From Chara braunii (lineage: Eukaryota > Streptophyta > Charophyceae > Charales > Characeae): DNA of 27,312 nucleotides. Below, in pieces: positions 27,253 through 27,312 of this stretch. Each line of letters begins with the position of its first letter. Position 1 is the stretch's first letter. Below the pieces are notes generated by a model. It made no database searches and was not told the origin of the DNA. It saw only the letters and a list, made by a program, of their open reading frames with translations. Made by a program: the position numbers and the translations under genes. The stretch is from assembly GCA_003427395.1 (NCBI GenBank), contig BFEA01000003.1, positions 9,760,951 to 9,788,262 on the forward strand. The letters run 5' to 3'.

Positions 27253-27312
<60 letters not shown>
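27253..27312. repeat. (TC)n microsatellite at contig end
   Basis: An uninterrupted CT/TC tract of about 30 units to the last base, the reverse complement type of the contig start. Confidence 0.97.

Overview
This window reads as nuclear heterochromatin from a plant-lineage eukaryote. It is mostly retroelement wreckage, foldback elements and tandem satellites, with few believable genes. Three truncated U6 snRNA copies carry the plant-type 3' domain (GCATAAATCGAGAAATGG). LINE remnants have the reverse-transcriptase plus zf-RVT architecture common in green plants. Introns look like GT-AG introns. A streptophyte alga such as a charophyte is my best guess; that part is inference. The contig starts in (GA)n and ends in (TC)n, so assembly probably broke at microsatellites. 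It also holds a 130-base N gap, a cluster of single Ns, and a perfect Nextera mate-pair junction adapter at 4543-4580. The two sides of that adapter may not be adjacent in the genome.

Layout. 1-2.3 kb: microsatellite, a foldback element and a minus-strand LINE remnant. 2.5-3.9 kb: plus-strand LINE C-terminus, a long poly-C run and a 3' tail with poly-A. 4.0-5.6 kb: a U6 retropseudogene beside what looks like its empty-site paralogue, a short foldback element, the adapter, a LINE scrap and several strong hairpins. 6.2-7.7 kb: a second U6 retropseudogene with a clear 14-bp target-site duplication, and tandem repeats. 8.6-9.5 kb: a TC/GC compound microsatellite and a frameshifted LINE reverse-transcriptase piece. 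10.4-11.5 kb: a possible LTR primer-binding site and a 31-bp satellite. 11.9-12.4 kb: a tandem duplication with intron-like tracts. 12.8-15 kb: two possible transcription units, one on each strand. 15.1-15.7 kb: a 56-bp repeat containing the gap. 16.8-18.7 kb: plus-strand reading frames, including two small tandem paralogues. 19.3-21.2 kb: a second 31-bp satellite followed by a 41-bp satellite with A/B alternation. 22.4-25.1 kb: the best preserved LINE. 25.2-25.7 kb: a third LINE-type tail, a 100-bp poly-A tract and a third U6 pseudogene. 26.4 kb: a second member of the foldback family seen at 4.4 kb.

How the parts relate. The non-LTR elements share 3'-end sequence modules and very probably supplied the machinery that copied U6 RNA into the genome. 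The parts most likely to be undescribed are the paired small paralogues at 16.8-17.8 kb, the GTCCCACTT foldback family, and the two 31-bp satellites sharing a GGGCGCGCACT core. No gene here could be given a known cellular function; the hypothetical coding calls are low to moderate confidence.
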